Source: Ahrensia sp.
Lineage (GTDB): Bacteria; Pseudomonadota; Alphaproteobacteria; Rhizobiales; Rhizobiaceae
Length of the DNA stretch: 64,000 bases
Assembly (NCBI GenBank): GCA_002698425.1
Contig: NZXU01000050.1
Location: 124,001-188,000, forward strand
Direction of reading: 5' to 3'
Shown: piece by piece, positions 9,129-17,598 of the stretch
How positions within the stretch are numbered: position 1 is the first letter of the stretch
How the letters are laid out: each line of letters opens with the position of its first letter
Notes under the pieces: model-generated
What the model saw: the letters and a program-made list of their open reading frames with translations, nothing else
What the model was told of the DNA's origin: nothing
The model's database searches: none
Program-made: the position numbers and the translations under genes

Positions 9129-10548
9129 CCTTGCTAGCCAAACCGGTGCGGGCCATCTCGCCCCAGCTGTTGTCCGACCGCAGATACTGCCAGAAACCGC
9201 GAACGCGCCAGAAGTTGTTCAACTGGCGATATCCGAAATTCTCCAGGACGGCGGCGCCCGTCAGGATCGCAAGATCCATGGCGCGCGGAAATCGCCGCAG
9301 CTCGAGCTCCTCAAGGATAAGCGACGAGACGGAGATGAAGACGCCATAGACGAAAATCAGCGCGGTGTAAGCGAGGAGGTAATCCGTGTCGAGGATGCCC
9401 AGGGCCCAGAAGACGGGCACCAGGATGTAGCCCAGCACCTCCGCGATCGGCCCAAGGACGTCGACGACGAAGATGTGCCCGAGCCCGAGGATACCGACCC
9501 GCCCGTATCGCGGGTTTAGGAACATGCCCCGGTAACGGAAGAAGCATTCCAGCGCACCGCGCTGCCAGCGGGATCTCTGGCGACCCAGCATCCTCAGCGT
9601 TTCAGGCGCCTCGGTCCAGCAGACGGGTTCCGGAATGAACTCGATGCGGTATGGACGCTTGTGCCGGCGCATGTGCCGATGCAGCTTCATCACGAGGTCC
9701 AGATCCTCACCCATCGACCCCCTGGTGAACCCGCCTGCCTCGATGACATCGTGGCGCCGAAAAAGCCCGAAAGCCCCCGAAATCAGCATCAGCGTGTTGA
9801 TGCGGCTCCATGCGAGACGCGCCATCAGGAACGCGCGCAGATATTCGGCGACCTGGAAAAGGGGCAGGATCCTGTTCGGCAGGCGCACTTCCGTGACCCG
9901 CCCGCGATCGATCCGCGAGTTGTTGGCGATGCGGATGGTGCCCCCGACCGCGATGGTGCGCTCTGGATCCTCGATAAAGGGCTGGGCAGACCTCAGCAGC
10001 GCATCCGACTCAAGAACCGAATCGCCGTCGATGACGCAGAAGATCGGCGCGCGCGAGACGTTGATGCCGGCATTCTGCGCGTCGGCCTTGCCGCCGTTTT
10101 CCTTGTCCAGCACCAGGATCCGGCTATCGGATTGCGTGCCGTAGAGCCCGCGAATTCTGGCCGTCTCCAGATCGTGTTCATACGGCCGAGAGCTCGGCTG
10201 CAAGTCGAAGGCGGCGATGAGCTTTTCGAGGGTGGCGTCGCGCGAACCGTCATTGACGACGATGATCTCGTAACTCGGATACTCGATCGCCAGAAGCGAA
10301 TGCACGGTTTCGACGATGTTGAGTTCCTCGTTATAGGCGGGAACGATGACCGCGATCGGCGGTGCGACTTCCGAAAAGCGGTGCCAGAGGAGACCCGACC
10401 GGACAACGGGAGGACGACGCATCAGCGCGTAGCCGGCCATCACAAGCTGGCCCAGATAAACCGCGGTCTGCAGGAAGCCAGACGCGATGACGATCACCGC
10501 TACGGCTTGCGCGCAAAGAAGGAGTACTGACGCGCCGTCGAAATCCAT
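9118..10548 (-). CDS. Processive family 2 glycosyltransferase (exopolysaccharide synthase)
   Basis: A 476-residue inner-membrane enzyme. An N-terminal hydrophobic stretch leads into a GT-A domain (VIVPAYNEE, VNDGSRD, DGD in CVIDGDSV, GED in SMGEDLDL, QRSRWQRG), followed by several C-terminal membrane helices. The D, DxD, ED and QxxRW motifs mark a processive synthase like PgaC, HasA or BcsA. No PilZ domain is present, so c-di-GMP would have to act through a partner. ATG 10548 follows the upstream HEAT gene stop by 4 bases; a longer frame to 10638 would overlap that gene. It is the last gene of the six-gene operon. The sugar used cannot be told from the sequence. Confidence 0.88.
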   Translation of the reverse strand: MDFDGASVLLLCAQAVAVIVIASGFLQTAVYLGQLVMAGYALMRRPPVVRSGLLWHRFSEVAPPIAVIVPAYNEELNIVETVHSLLAIEYPSYEIIVVNDGSRDATLEKLIAAFDLQPSSRPYEHDLETARIRGLYGTQSDSRILVLDKENGGKADAQNAGINVSRAPIFCVIDGDSVLESDALLRSAQPFIEDPERTIAVGGTIRIANNSRIDRGRVTEVRLPNRILPLFQVAEYLRAFLMARLAWSRINTLMLISGAFGLFRRHDVIEAGGFTRGSMGEDLDLVMKLHRHMRRHKRPYRIEFIPEPVCWTEAPETLRMLGRQRSRWQRGALECFFRYRGMFLNPRYGRVGILGLGHIFVVDVLGPIAEVLGYILVPVFWALGILDTDYLLAYTALIFVYGVFISVSSLILEELELRRFPRAMDLAILTGAAVLENFGYRQLNNFWRVRGFWQYLRSDNSWGEMARTGLASKASD

Positions 10549-10552
10549 TGTC

Positions 10553-11584
10553 TCAACCGTTCTCAGCGAGAACCATGGATGCCGTGCGCTGGCTGCGCGA
10601 CGAAACGCCCTCGGCGATGGCCTGCAGCATCTCGACACCCTCTCTTCCGATGTTCTTCAGCGAGCTCGCGGCCCAGTACCGCACGGTCCATTGTTCGTCT
10701 TCCATCAGCGCGCTGAGTTTGCCCGCCGCGTTGCGCAGCCCGATCGAGCCAGCGGCGCGAGCCGCCTCGGACCGCACGCGCCAGTCCGGATTGTCGAGAC
10801 CGGCCAGGATGGCCGGTTCGGAAGACGGGTGGGCAAGATCGCCCAGCGCATTTATCGCGGCGGCGGCGATGTCGCCGTTCCTGTCCATCGCGCATTCCTG
10901 GAGAAAGCCGATCTGACCGTAGTCGCCGGTCTGGCCGATCGCGCTGATTGCCGAGGCGCGAAGCAGGGGATAGGTGTTCCGGTCGACAGCCACTTCCCTC
11001 AATTCGCCGGCCCGTTCGGCCCCCGCCGCCCGGAAGACGTCAATCATGCGCCGCGACCGCTGGCCGCGGTAACCGATTTTTCGAAGAACCTCGCGCAGGG
11101 GCGGCAGGCGCTGCAACTCGCCGAGCGAGATCGCGGCGGCGATACGCACCTGGCGCGACCTGTCTCCCAGAGCCTTGATCAGCGCCTGTTCCGTTTTCGG
11201 ACTTGCGAATGCGGCGAGGCGCTCAGCGGAATAGATGCGAGTCGAACGGTTTCCGGCCCACAACTGCCGGCGCAGCACGTCATCAACGCCGATTTCAGAA
11301 AGTACCCGCTCGATCCGCGCGCGCTCCTCCCCGCGCACCAGCGCAAGAAACTCGAAGCCGGCATCCGCGACAACGATCAGCGGCAATTCGCGAAGTTGTC
11401 GCTTGAGTTCTTCGGCATCCTCGTCGGCGCCGAAGCGGATCATTGCGGAACGAAGGACTTTTACCTGCGCGGCGCGCCGCCTCTCCAGCCTTTCGAGAAA
11501 CAGCCTCCGGCCGATCAGCATCACCATGATGACGATCGAAGACAGTGCCAGATAGATCGATACAGACCAGACGAGAGTGAGCAT
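10553..11584 (-). CDS. Membrane-anchored HEAT-repeat protein
   Basis: A 343-residue protein with one N-terminal transmembrane helix (about residues 2-25), a charged coiled region, then repeated helical units of HEAT/PBS-lyase type (for example RQVRIAAAISLGEL, DIAAAAINALGDLAHP, WRVRSEAARAAGSIG, WTVRYWAASSLKNIG). It should be an inner-membrane cytoplasmic scaffold. It starts at ATG 11584 overlapping the upstream TPR gene stop (TGATG), which implies translational coupling, and ends 4 bases before the synthase start. It may be a synthase partner in the position of PgaD, or a docking platform for the phosphorylated receivers. Both ideas are inference. Confidence 0.75.
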   Translation of the reverse strand: MLTLVWSVSIYLALSSIVIMVMLIGRRLFLERLERRRAAQVKVLRSAMIRFGADEDAEELKRQLRELPLIVVADAGFEFLALVRGEERARIERVLSEIGVDDVLRRQLWAGNRSTRIYSAERLAAFASPKTEQALIKALGDRSRQVRIAAAISLGELQRLPPLREVLRKIGYRGQRSRRMIDVFRAAGAERAGELREVAVDRNTYPLLRASAISAIGQTGDYGQIGFLQECAMDRNGDIAAAAINALGDLAHPSSEPAILAGLDNPDWRVRSEAARAAGSIGLRNAAGKLSALMEDEQWTVRYWAASSLKNIGREGVEMLQAIAEGVSSRSQRTASMVLAENG

Positions 11585-13191
11585 CAATACCGGTAGCTGA
11601 TACCCAGGCCTATCGTGCTGCGGTCAAAGGCCTGGCGGCGTTCATACGCGAAACTGGTCCGCAGCGTCAGTTCATCGGAAAAATCATAGGCCCATCCGGT
11701 AAAGAATGTTTGGACATCGACGAATGATCCAACAGCAATTTCCGGTGCATCGCTGTATCCGATGAAACCCGTCAAGCGGTCCGCGGGGCTGACATCCAGC
11801 CTGGCAAGGTAACCGTCAACGTCGACACCCGCCCCGCCTGCGTGGATCCAGCGGCCATAGATCCCGACCGTCTCCGAAAGCCGATACGCCGCACCGAGAC
11901 CGAACGTCGTTACATCAAGGTCGGAATAGCGATCGTGCTTCGCTTCCATGTCGAACGTCACACCCGAGAGGGAACGCGTATAGGAGGCTGCGCTGAGAAC
12001 AGCACCGACGGCGAAGCTCGTTCGCGGAAGCACATCTGCCTCGGGTGTCGCGGCGAACGCTCCATAGAGAGAGAGGCCTTCGGAAAGGCGGCGATCGAGG
12101 CGCGCCCCGATCTGGATATCCGTGCCTGCCCCCCGGTTCACTGTTCGCACGGACAATGCCGCCGAGGTGTCGTCGGAGAATATGCGCGTGAGCGTCAACG
12201 TGTTGTCGGTCCAGTCGGGCCGGCCATCCGTGAGCATGCTGTATTCACCGCCGAGATCGAGCCGCCAGGCATAGGCGGGCGCGGCCTCGAGACGAGCCCT
12301 GACGGCCGCATCATCGGGCGCCAGTTCACTCGCGCTCAGAAAGGCGGCGCGCGCCTCCTTTTGCCTGCGGAGCGCGCGAAGCGTGTCGCCGAGCCCTACC
12401 AAGGCATCGACGTTCCCGGGCTCGACCACGAGGACATCCCTGAACCCGGCCTCGGCATCCGCGTAGCGCTGCTGGCGCAGCGCAATACGGGCAAGACCAA
12501 TACGCGCATCCAGATAGCCGGGCGCTCTGTCCACAACCTCCTCGTAGAGAATTCGGGCCTCATCGATCCGGCCGAGGCCGACGAGCACGCCGGCCAGCCT
12601 GACCATGACATCCACGTCATCGGGACGAAGCGCCAAGGCTCTGCGAAACAGCTCTTCCGCCTCGGGCAATCGCCCGGCCCCTCTCAATTCGTCTGCCTCG
12701 GCAACCAATCCGGCTACTCGCTCCGTCTTGTTGTTCCGGGATGTTTCAGGTTTCCCCAGCGCTGCCCTCGCTTGCGAAATCCGGCCGAGAAGCGCCTGCG
12801 CTTCGGCGTTGTCCGGCTGGGCTTCGCGGACGCGCAGGGCGAGACGTTCCGCCGTCGCCAGGTCGAACTCGCGGAACGCTACAAGCGCCAACCCAAGCCG
12901 GGCGTCTTGGTAATCCGGCGCAACGTTCAGCGCCTTTTCAAAGCTGATCCTGGCTTTATCGCGCCTGTCCAGCGCGAGTTCCGCAAACCCGAGTTGCACC
13001 AGCGCGTCGCTGTTTTCGGGTTCCAGCGCCAATGCGCGCCGCAGGTAATCGGACGCTTTCTCGAATTCGCCGGCGTTGCGGGCGGAGACGCCTTCACGAT
13101 AAAGGTCGTCGACGGTCTGCGCGTGCGAAGCAGCCGTGAACATCGCCGAGAATGAGAATACCAAAACCGACAAGGTCGCCAGCCGGCGCAT
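11584..13191 (-). CDS. TPR protein with YaiO-type outer-membrane beta-barrel
   Basis: A 535-residue exported protein. A signal peptide ends near residue 24 (SHA-Q). Residues about 28-300 are TPR repeats (for example LDRRDKARISFEKAL, LPEAEELFRRALALRP). About 315-535 alternate as beta strands and end in YRY, an outer-membrane insertion signal. The barrel resembles the YaiO family. TPR plus barrel is the layout of polysaccharide exporters such as PgaA, so it is the likely outer-membrane pore for the polymer made by the operon synthase. It lies 11 bases from the receiver gene upstream and overlaps the HEAT gene downstream. Confidence 0.82.
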   Translation of the reverse strand: MRRLATLSVLVFSFSAMFTAASHAQTVDDLYREGVSARNAGEFEKASDYLRRALALEPENSDALVQLGFAELALDRRDKARISFEKALNVAPDYQDARLGLALVAFREFDLATAERLALRVREAQPDNAEAQALLGRISQARAALGKPETSRNNKTERVAGLVAEADELRGAGRLPEAEELFRRALALRPDDVDVMVRLAGVLVGLGRIDEARILYEEVVDRAPGYLDARIGLARIALRQQRYADAEAGFRDVLVVEPGNVDALVGLGDTLRALRRQKEARAAFLSASELAPDDAAVRARLEAAPAYAWRLDLGGEYSMLTDGRPDWTDNTLTLTRIFSDDTSAALSVRTVNRGAGTDIQIGARLDRRLSEGLSLYGAFAATPEADVLPRTSFAVGAVLSAASYTRSLSGVTFDMEAKHDRYSDLDVTTFGLGAAYRLSETVGIYGRWIHAGGAGVDVDGYLARLDVSPADRLTGFIGYSDAPEIAVGSFVDVQTFFTGWAYDFSDELTLRTSFAYERRQAFDRSTIGLGISYRY

Positions 13192-13202
13192 CTCAGCCGG
13201 CC

Positions 13203-13580
13203 CTATTTCTTCGCAAGGATGCGCGAAACCCGGGCGATCAGCTCGTCGGGAATGAAGGGCTTGACCATATAGTCTTCCGCCCCCTTCTCGAGAGCGGACA
13301 CGATGTCCTTGTCGCCTTTGCGCGCCGTCAGCATGATAACGGGGATGTCCTTGAGCGCGGCGTCGGACTTGAGTGTCGAGAGCACGTTGAAACCGTCAAG
13401 CTTGGGCATCATCGCATCGAGAACAATGAGCGAAGGCCTGATGTCGCTTGCCTTGCGCAGCGCCTCCTCGCCGTCCTCAGCTATCGCCACCTGGAAACCC
13501 TTCGCTTCAAGGCGAAACTGAACAAGCTCGATGACGAGGGTGTCGTCATCGCAGATCAAGACGTGGGGACTATCGGTCAA
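13203..13580 (-). CDS. Single-domain response regulator (CheY-like)
   Basis: A 125-residue receiver with no output domain. Acidic pocket CDDD, phospho-acceptor Asp in LIVLDAMMPKLDG, Thr in MLTARKG and Lys in MVKPFIPDE are all present. It must act by protein contact. It sits between the hydrolase-like gene (13 bases upstream) and the TPR-barrel gene (11 bases downstream), which suggests that it directly controls the polysaccharide machine. The HPt protein encoded at the far side of the operon is a likely phosphate donor. Confidence 0.85.
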   Translation of the reverse strand: MTDSPHVLICDDDTLVIELVQFRLEAKGFQVAIAEDGEEALRKASDIRPSLIVLDAMMPKLDGFNVLSTLKSDAALKDIPVIMLTARKGDKDIVSALEKGAEDYMVKPFIPDELIARVSRILAKK

Positions 13581-13593
13581 ATTGTTCTACCAA

Positions 13594-15201
13594 TCAGAAT
13601 TTCGAAAGCGTCTTTCCCGACAGGAAATCGTGAAACGCGAAACCCCTGAACGACTCCCACGCGGACAACGGTTCAACGACACCTGACGCTGCCCGGATCA
13701 TCCGCCGCTTGTCGCCAAGGAAGCTGATTCGCTCAGGAAAGATAGTAGTGCTGTGCGAAAGATCGTAAACAGCTACATTTGGCGAAGCGTCGACCGGATT
13801 GGTGAACAGATATGCCCTATCCGGGGAGCCGCCTGTTGGAATGGCGAGCGTTCCCGTTTCGGCCCGACGAAAAACCTGGTGCAATTCCGGATCTATCGGA
13901 CCGTTCTCAAGCGCCACGCGCACGGGAGTTTCGGTGCGGCTGCCCCAAGCGAGCCATGGTTCGGCCGCCGCGAGAACGCCATCCGGTGCCGTCCGGTACG
14001 CCATGACCGTAATCCCCCCAATCGAGGAGGCAGACTTGTCCAATGCTGCCGCGGCATTCGGACTGGCCTGCATCCAGAAAGGAACCACAATCTCGATCTT
14101 GTTTCCCCAAGCACTGGCCAGGCTCTCTACGGTACTGGCCCAGGCCGCCCAGATCGCTTCCGGATCCTCGCCGAATTCATCCAGGAGATAGGGTTCGATA
14201 TCGTATTGGATTGTCCGGAACCGGAGATTCTCTGGCAGAGAGCGACTGAACTCGACGATGGCCTCGAGACGTTGAAGCGCGTGTTTGCGGCCGTCGGGAA
14301 GAACCATCCGCGGATCGCCTTCCACGGGCACCACGTCGATACCCTCCGATTTCATCGCGATCAGCATGGCGGAGAGCGCCGTTTTGTCCTGAACGACGCC
14401 TTCCGCAACGCTCAACTGCAGATAGATCCTCCGGATTCCGTCACCCTTGATGTTCTTTGCCAGATTTTGGTCGAGCGCCTCTTTCGTCGTCCATAACCAG
14501 ATGGCGTTGTCCGTTTTCCGATGCGTGCCGTTCGGCGCATCGAGTTCGATCGAGGCCAAGGAGACGTCTCCGCCATCATCGGGGCACAAGAGGACGAACT
14601 CGATCGGCAACGGTTCCGCGGACCATTCCGGGCCTTCGAATTGAACATGGGAGGAACTCCCGAGCGGCAAGGCGGCCAAGGTTTTTTCGCTGCCCGAAGG
14701 ATGGATGACTCTCAGCTCGAAGCCGGAAGATCCGGTATGCTCCACCCGCAGGCTCAGCGTCACTTGCCTCGGGAGATGCATGGACGGGATTGATATGACG
14801 ATACCGGCCGGACGGGATCCGGCTTCACAGACGGCCTGCAATCCGTCTGCCGTATCCTGCGCGGCTACTCTTTCCTCCTGTCCGAAAACACGAAACGAGG
14901 AAGCGCCGAGGAGATTGGTCCCGAACGGGACAAGGCGCGGGGCGGCCGCGGCGGGATCGCCCGGGATTGTAACCCGCATCGGAACGAAGTTTCCGTCTTT
15001 CAGCGTATTCTCGAGGACGATCTTGCCCGGCAGCTTGTCAAACCGGGTAATCGGGCCGCTCCAGACCGGGCTTTGCGACGTTTCGAGAGAGGAGATTCGA
15101 CTGTCGGACATTTCCGCCAAGGCCATACCGGTCATCGTCAAGCAGGAAATGATTGCAGCGGCGGCCCCGAGATAATTCCGGGAACATTTCGGATGGGACA
15201 T
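13594..15201 (-). CDS. Secreted glycoside-hydrolase-like protein
   Basis: A 535-residue protein starting at ATG 15201, 8 bases after the upstream receiver gene; the longer open frame to 15498 overlaps that receiver and is rejected. An N-terminal hydrophobic signal (AAAAIISCLTMTGMALA) is followed by a beta-rich region and then, from about residue 240, a likely TIM-barrel domain. It includes IRRIYLQL, YDIEPYLLDEF and ITVMAYR, motifs that recall glycoside hydrolases with an acidic pair on strand 4. I do not recognise the exact family. By position it may trim or modify the polymer in the periplasm, as PgaB does for PNAG. That role is inference. Confidence 0.6.
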   Translation of the reverse strand: MSHPKCSRNYLGAAAAIISCLTMTGMALAEMSDSRISSLETSQSPVWSGPITRFDKLPGKIVLENTLKDGNFVPMRVTIPGDPAAAAPRLVPFGTNLLGASSFRVFGQEERVAAQDTADGLQAVCEAGSRPAGIVISIPSMHLPRQVTLSLRVEHTGSSGFELRVIHPSGSEKTLAALPLGSSSHVQFEGPEWSAEPLPIEFVLLCPDDGGDVSLASIELDAPNGTHRKTDNAIWLWTTKEALDQNLAKNIKGDGIRRIYLQLSVAEGVVQDKTALSAMLIAMKSEGIDVVPVEGDPRMVLPDGRKHALQRLEAIVEFSRSLPENLRFRTIQYDIEPYLLDEFGEDPEAIWAAWASTVESLASAWGNKIEIVVPFWMQASPNAAAALDKSASSIGGITVMAYRTAPDGVLAAAEPWLAWGSRTETPVRVALENGPIDPELHQVFRRAETGTLAIPTGGSPDRAYLFTNPVDASPNVAVYDLSHSTTIFPERISFLGDKRRMIRAASGVVEPLSAWESFRGFAFHDFLSGKTLSKF

Positions 15202-15209
15202 GCCGCCTG

Positions 15210-15596
15210 TCAGACCGAGCGGTCGCCGGTGAGATAGTCGCGAACATCTCCGGCGAGCGTCATCGGATCGAAGGGCTTGGCAATCACGCCGAGCGCGCCA
15301 AGCTCGAGAAACCCGCTGATCTCGTGTTTTTGCGTGCGCGCCGTAATGAACACCACGGGGATGGAGGCGGTATCCGAATTGCTGACCAGCTTCCTCAAGA
15401 CGGTGGGGCCGTCCATGCCGGGCATCATCACGTCGAGAAGAATGAGATCCGGCCGCCATTCCTCCGCAACGGAGATCGCCGCCGGTCCGGATGCGCAAGA
15501 GCGGACATCCAGTTCAGGATCGAGCTCGAGCGCCATGACGGCAACCTCGCGGATATCGTCTTCATCGTCGACATAAAGGATACGGGATTTTGTCAT
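15210..15596 (-). CDS. Single-domain response regulator, first gene of the polysaccharide operon
   Basis: About 128 residues, receiver only: YVDDEDD, phospho-acceptor Asp in LILLDVMMPGMDG, FITART and IAKPFDP are intact. ATG 15596 begins MTKSRILYVDDE and has a weak AGG six bases upstream. An in-frame ATG at 15608 is possible but lacks a ribosome-binding site. This is the promoter-proximal gene of the operon running down to 9118. It is a different receiver from the one at 13203-13580, so the operon carries two receivers and may take two phosphorylation inputs or use one as a phosphate sink. Confidence 0.85.
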   Translation of the reverse strand: MTKSRILYVDDEDDIREVAVMALELDPELDVRSCASGPAAISVAEEWRPDLILLDVMMPGMDGPTVLRKLVSNSDTASIPVVFITARTQKHEISGFLELGALGVIAKPFDPMTLAGDVRDYLTGDRSV

Positions 15597-15608
15597 ATAA
15601 ACCTGCAT

Positions 15609-16121
15609 ATCGTGGTGTCACACGCCCGCGCATAACACGTAGGCTGTCTGCGCGATATTCAAGCATGCGCAAAATATTTTGGCAGATGCGGCATTTGGAG
15701 CAAAGCGAGGGCTGAACCATCTGTGTGCATCAGGGAGGATCGAGCCTGCCAATCATCTGCCTCGTAAGGCTGACTGATTTAGCATCAAAAAGCGGAAGTC
15801 ATCACCGTGGCGCAATATCGTCTGCTTTGTGCCAAAACCTGTCAACTAGACCAACGGAGCTTCAAATCCTGCACGTAGAAGCGATCATGGCTTCCAGCTA
15901 TTTCTGGCTCTTGATGCGCCGACCGCTTGCCAACTCCTTCAGGCGGGATGACCCAGGCCAAAACCCTTAAGCCTCCCATGCCGCATTTGGGACGTTCGAC
16001 AGGAGGTGGGTGTACGAACTATCGGATCACTCAACAAAACGGAGTGGAGCCGGCAACAATTTCGGCCCGAGTTCGAACCCAATGAAGGCGACTCAAGAAG
16101 ACAGCCGGCTTATCAGCACCA
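15609..16121. other. Intergenic region before the polysaccharide operon
   Basis: About 510 bases between the end of the succinate-semialdehyde dehydrogenase gene and the first receiver gene, both on the minus strand. The promoter of the polysaccharide operon should be in the part near 15609-15750. I see no convincing gene, no strong hairpin with a T-run for the upstream train, and no repeat. Short open frames on the plus strand have no protein character. Confidence 0.4.
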
Positions 16122-17573
16122 TCACACGCTCATACAAAGATATTTTATCTCGAGAAACTCATCCATGCCGTATTTGGAGCCTTCGCGGCCCAATCCCGAG
16201 GACTTGATGCCGCCGAACGGCGCCTCGGCGGTGGAGACAAGACCGGTGTTGATGCCGACCATGCCGCTCTCGATCTCTTCCGCAACCTTCCAAACAGTGG
16301 AAATGTCGCGCGCGTAAAAATAGGCGGCCAAGCCGAACTCGGTGTCGTTGGCGAGCTCGATGCCTTCATTGATCGTATCGAAGCTGATGATCGGCGCGAC
16401 AGGGCCGAATGTCTCCTCGTTTAGCACTTTCATGCCCTTTTCAACGCCCAACAAGACAGTCGGCTGGTAGAACGTGCCACCGAGATCCGAACGCTGGCCA
16501 CCGGTAAGCACCTTGGCGCCTTTGCCGACTGCGTCGGCGACATGGTCCTCGACCTTCTCGAGCGCGGAATCATCGATCAGCGGCCCAATGGTGGTCCCAT
16601 CTTCCATGCCGTTTCCGACCTGCAGATTGCTGGTCGCTTCCGCGAGCTTGCTGGCGAATTCCTGCGCGACCCCGCTTTGCACATAGATACGGTTGGCGCA
16701 GACGCAGGTCTGGCCGGAATTGCGATATTTAGCGATCATCGCGCCCTCGACCGCCGCATCGAGATCGGCGTCGTTGAAAACGAGGAAAGGCGCATTGCCG
16801 CCCAGTTCGAGCGACAGCTTCTTGATGTCATGGGCGCACTGCTTCATGAGAATTCGACCGACCTCCGTCGAGCCGGTGAAGGTCAGTTTGCGCACCTTCG
16901 GGTTACTGCAGAGTTCCAGGCCCACGCCTTTGGAGTCGGAGCTCGTGATGATCGAGAGCACCCCCTTCGGTATGCCTGCACGCTCGCCGAGGACGGCCAT
17001 TGCGAGCGCTGACAGCGGCGTCTTCTCCGCCGGTCGGCCGACGAAGCTGCAGCCTGACGCGAGAGCCGGGCCAACCTTGCGCGCAATCATCGCATTGGGG
17101 AAGTTCCATGGCGTGATGGATCCGACCACGCCGATCGGCTGTTTGATGACGACGATGCGCTTGTCGGCCTGATGGCCTGGGATGACATCTCCGTAGACCC
17201 GGCGCGCCTCTTCCGCAAACCACTGGATGAAGGAAGAGCCATAGGCAATTTCGCCACGCGCCTCGGCCAGCGGCTTGCCCATCTCAGCAGTCAGGATCTT
17301 CGCCAGATCCTCCTGGTTTTCGAGCATCAGGTCGTTCCATTTCAGCAGGATGGAGCAACGTTCCTTTGCGGTTTTCGCGCGCCATTCCCTTTGCGCCTGA
17401 TAGGCGATGTCGATGGCCTTCTTCGTGTCGTCAGGGGTCAGGTCGGTGACTTCGGCGATCGTCTCCCCGGTCGCGGGATTGATCACCGGAAACGTCTTGC
17501 CAGTCGTGACCCATTCGCCGCCGAGAAAGGCACGGGTTTCCAACAGGCTCGGGTCCTTGAGAGCGAGTGCCAT
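16122..17573 (-). CDS. gabD: NAD(P)-dependent succinate-semialdehyde dehydrogenase
   Basis: A 483-residue aldehyde dehydrogenase. Motifs: PWNFPNAM, catalytic Glu in LELGG, catalytic Cys in NSGQTCVC, and GLGREGSKYG near the C-terminus, which is typical of GabD/AttK. It oxidises succinate semialdehyde to succinate. The cofactor-binding KPAE motif reads GRPAE, with Arg in place of Lys. It is the last gene of the train and lies 25 bases after the iron alcohol dehydrogenase. Together they form the usual 4-hydroxybutyrate to succinate pair of the blc (att) pathway. The exact aldehyde substrate is inferred from family and context. Confidence 0.88.
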   Translation of the reverse strand: MALALKDPSLLETRAFLGGEWVTTGKTFPVINPATGETIAEVTDLTPDDTKKAIDIAYQAQREWRAKTAKERCSILLKWNDLMLENQEDLAKILTAEMGKPLAEARGEIAYGSSFIQWFAEEARRVYGDVIPGHQADKRIVVIKQPIGVVGSITPWNFPNAMIARKVGPALASGCSFVGRPAEKTPLSALAMAVLGERAGIPKGVLSIITSSDSKGVGLELCSNPKVRKLTFTGSTEVGRILMKQCAHDIKKLSLELGGNAPFLVFNDADLDAAVEGAMIAKYRNSGQTCVCANRIYVQSGVAQEFASKLAEATSNLQVGNGMEDGTTIGPLIDDSALEKVEDHVADAVGKGAKVLTGGQRSDLGGTFYQPTVLLGVEKGMKVLNEETFGPVAPIISFDTINEGIELANDTEFGLAAYFYARDISTVWKVAEEIESGMVGINTGLVSTAEAPFGGIKSSGLGREGSKYGMDEFLEIKYLCMSV

Positions 17574-17598
17574 GATGATGTCCTTTCAATTGGGGCCG

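Noticed and set aside
11842..13155. A 437-codon plus-strand frame over the TPR-barrel gene
   Set aside because: The opposite strand encodes a signal peptide, TPR repeats and a barrel; this frame has no domain and no ribosome-binding site.
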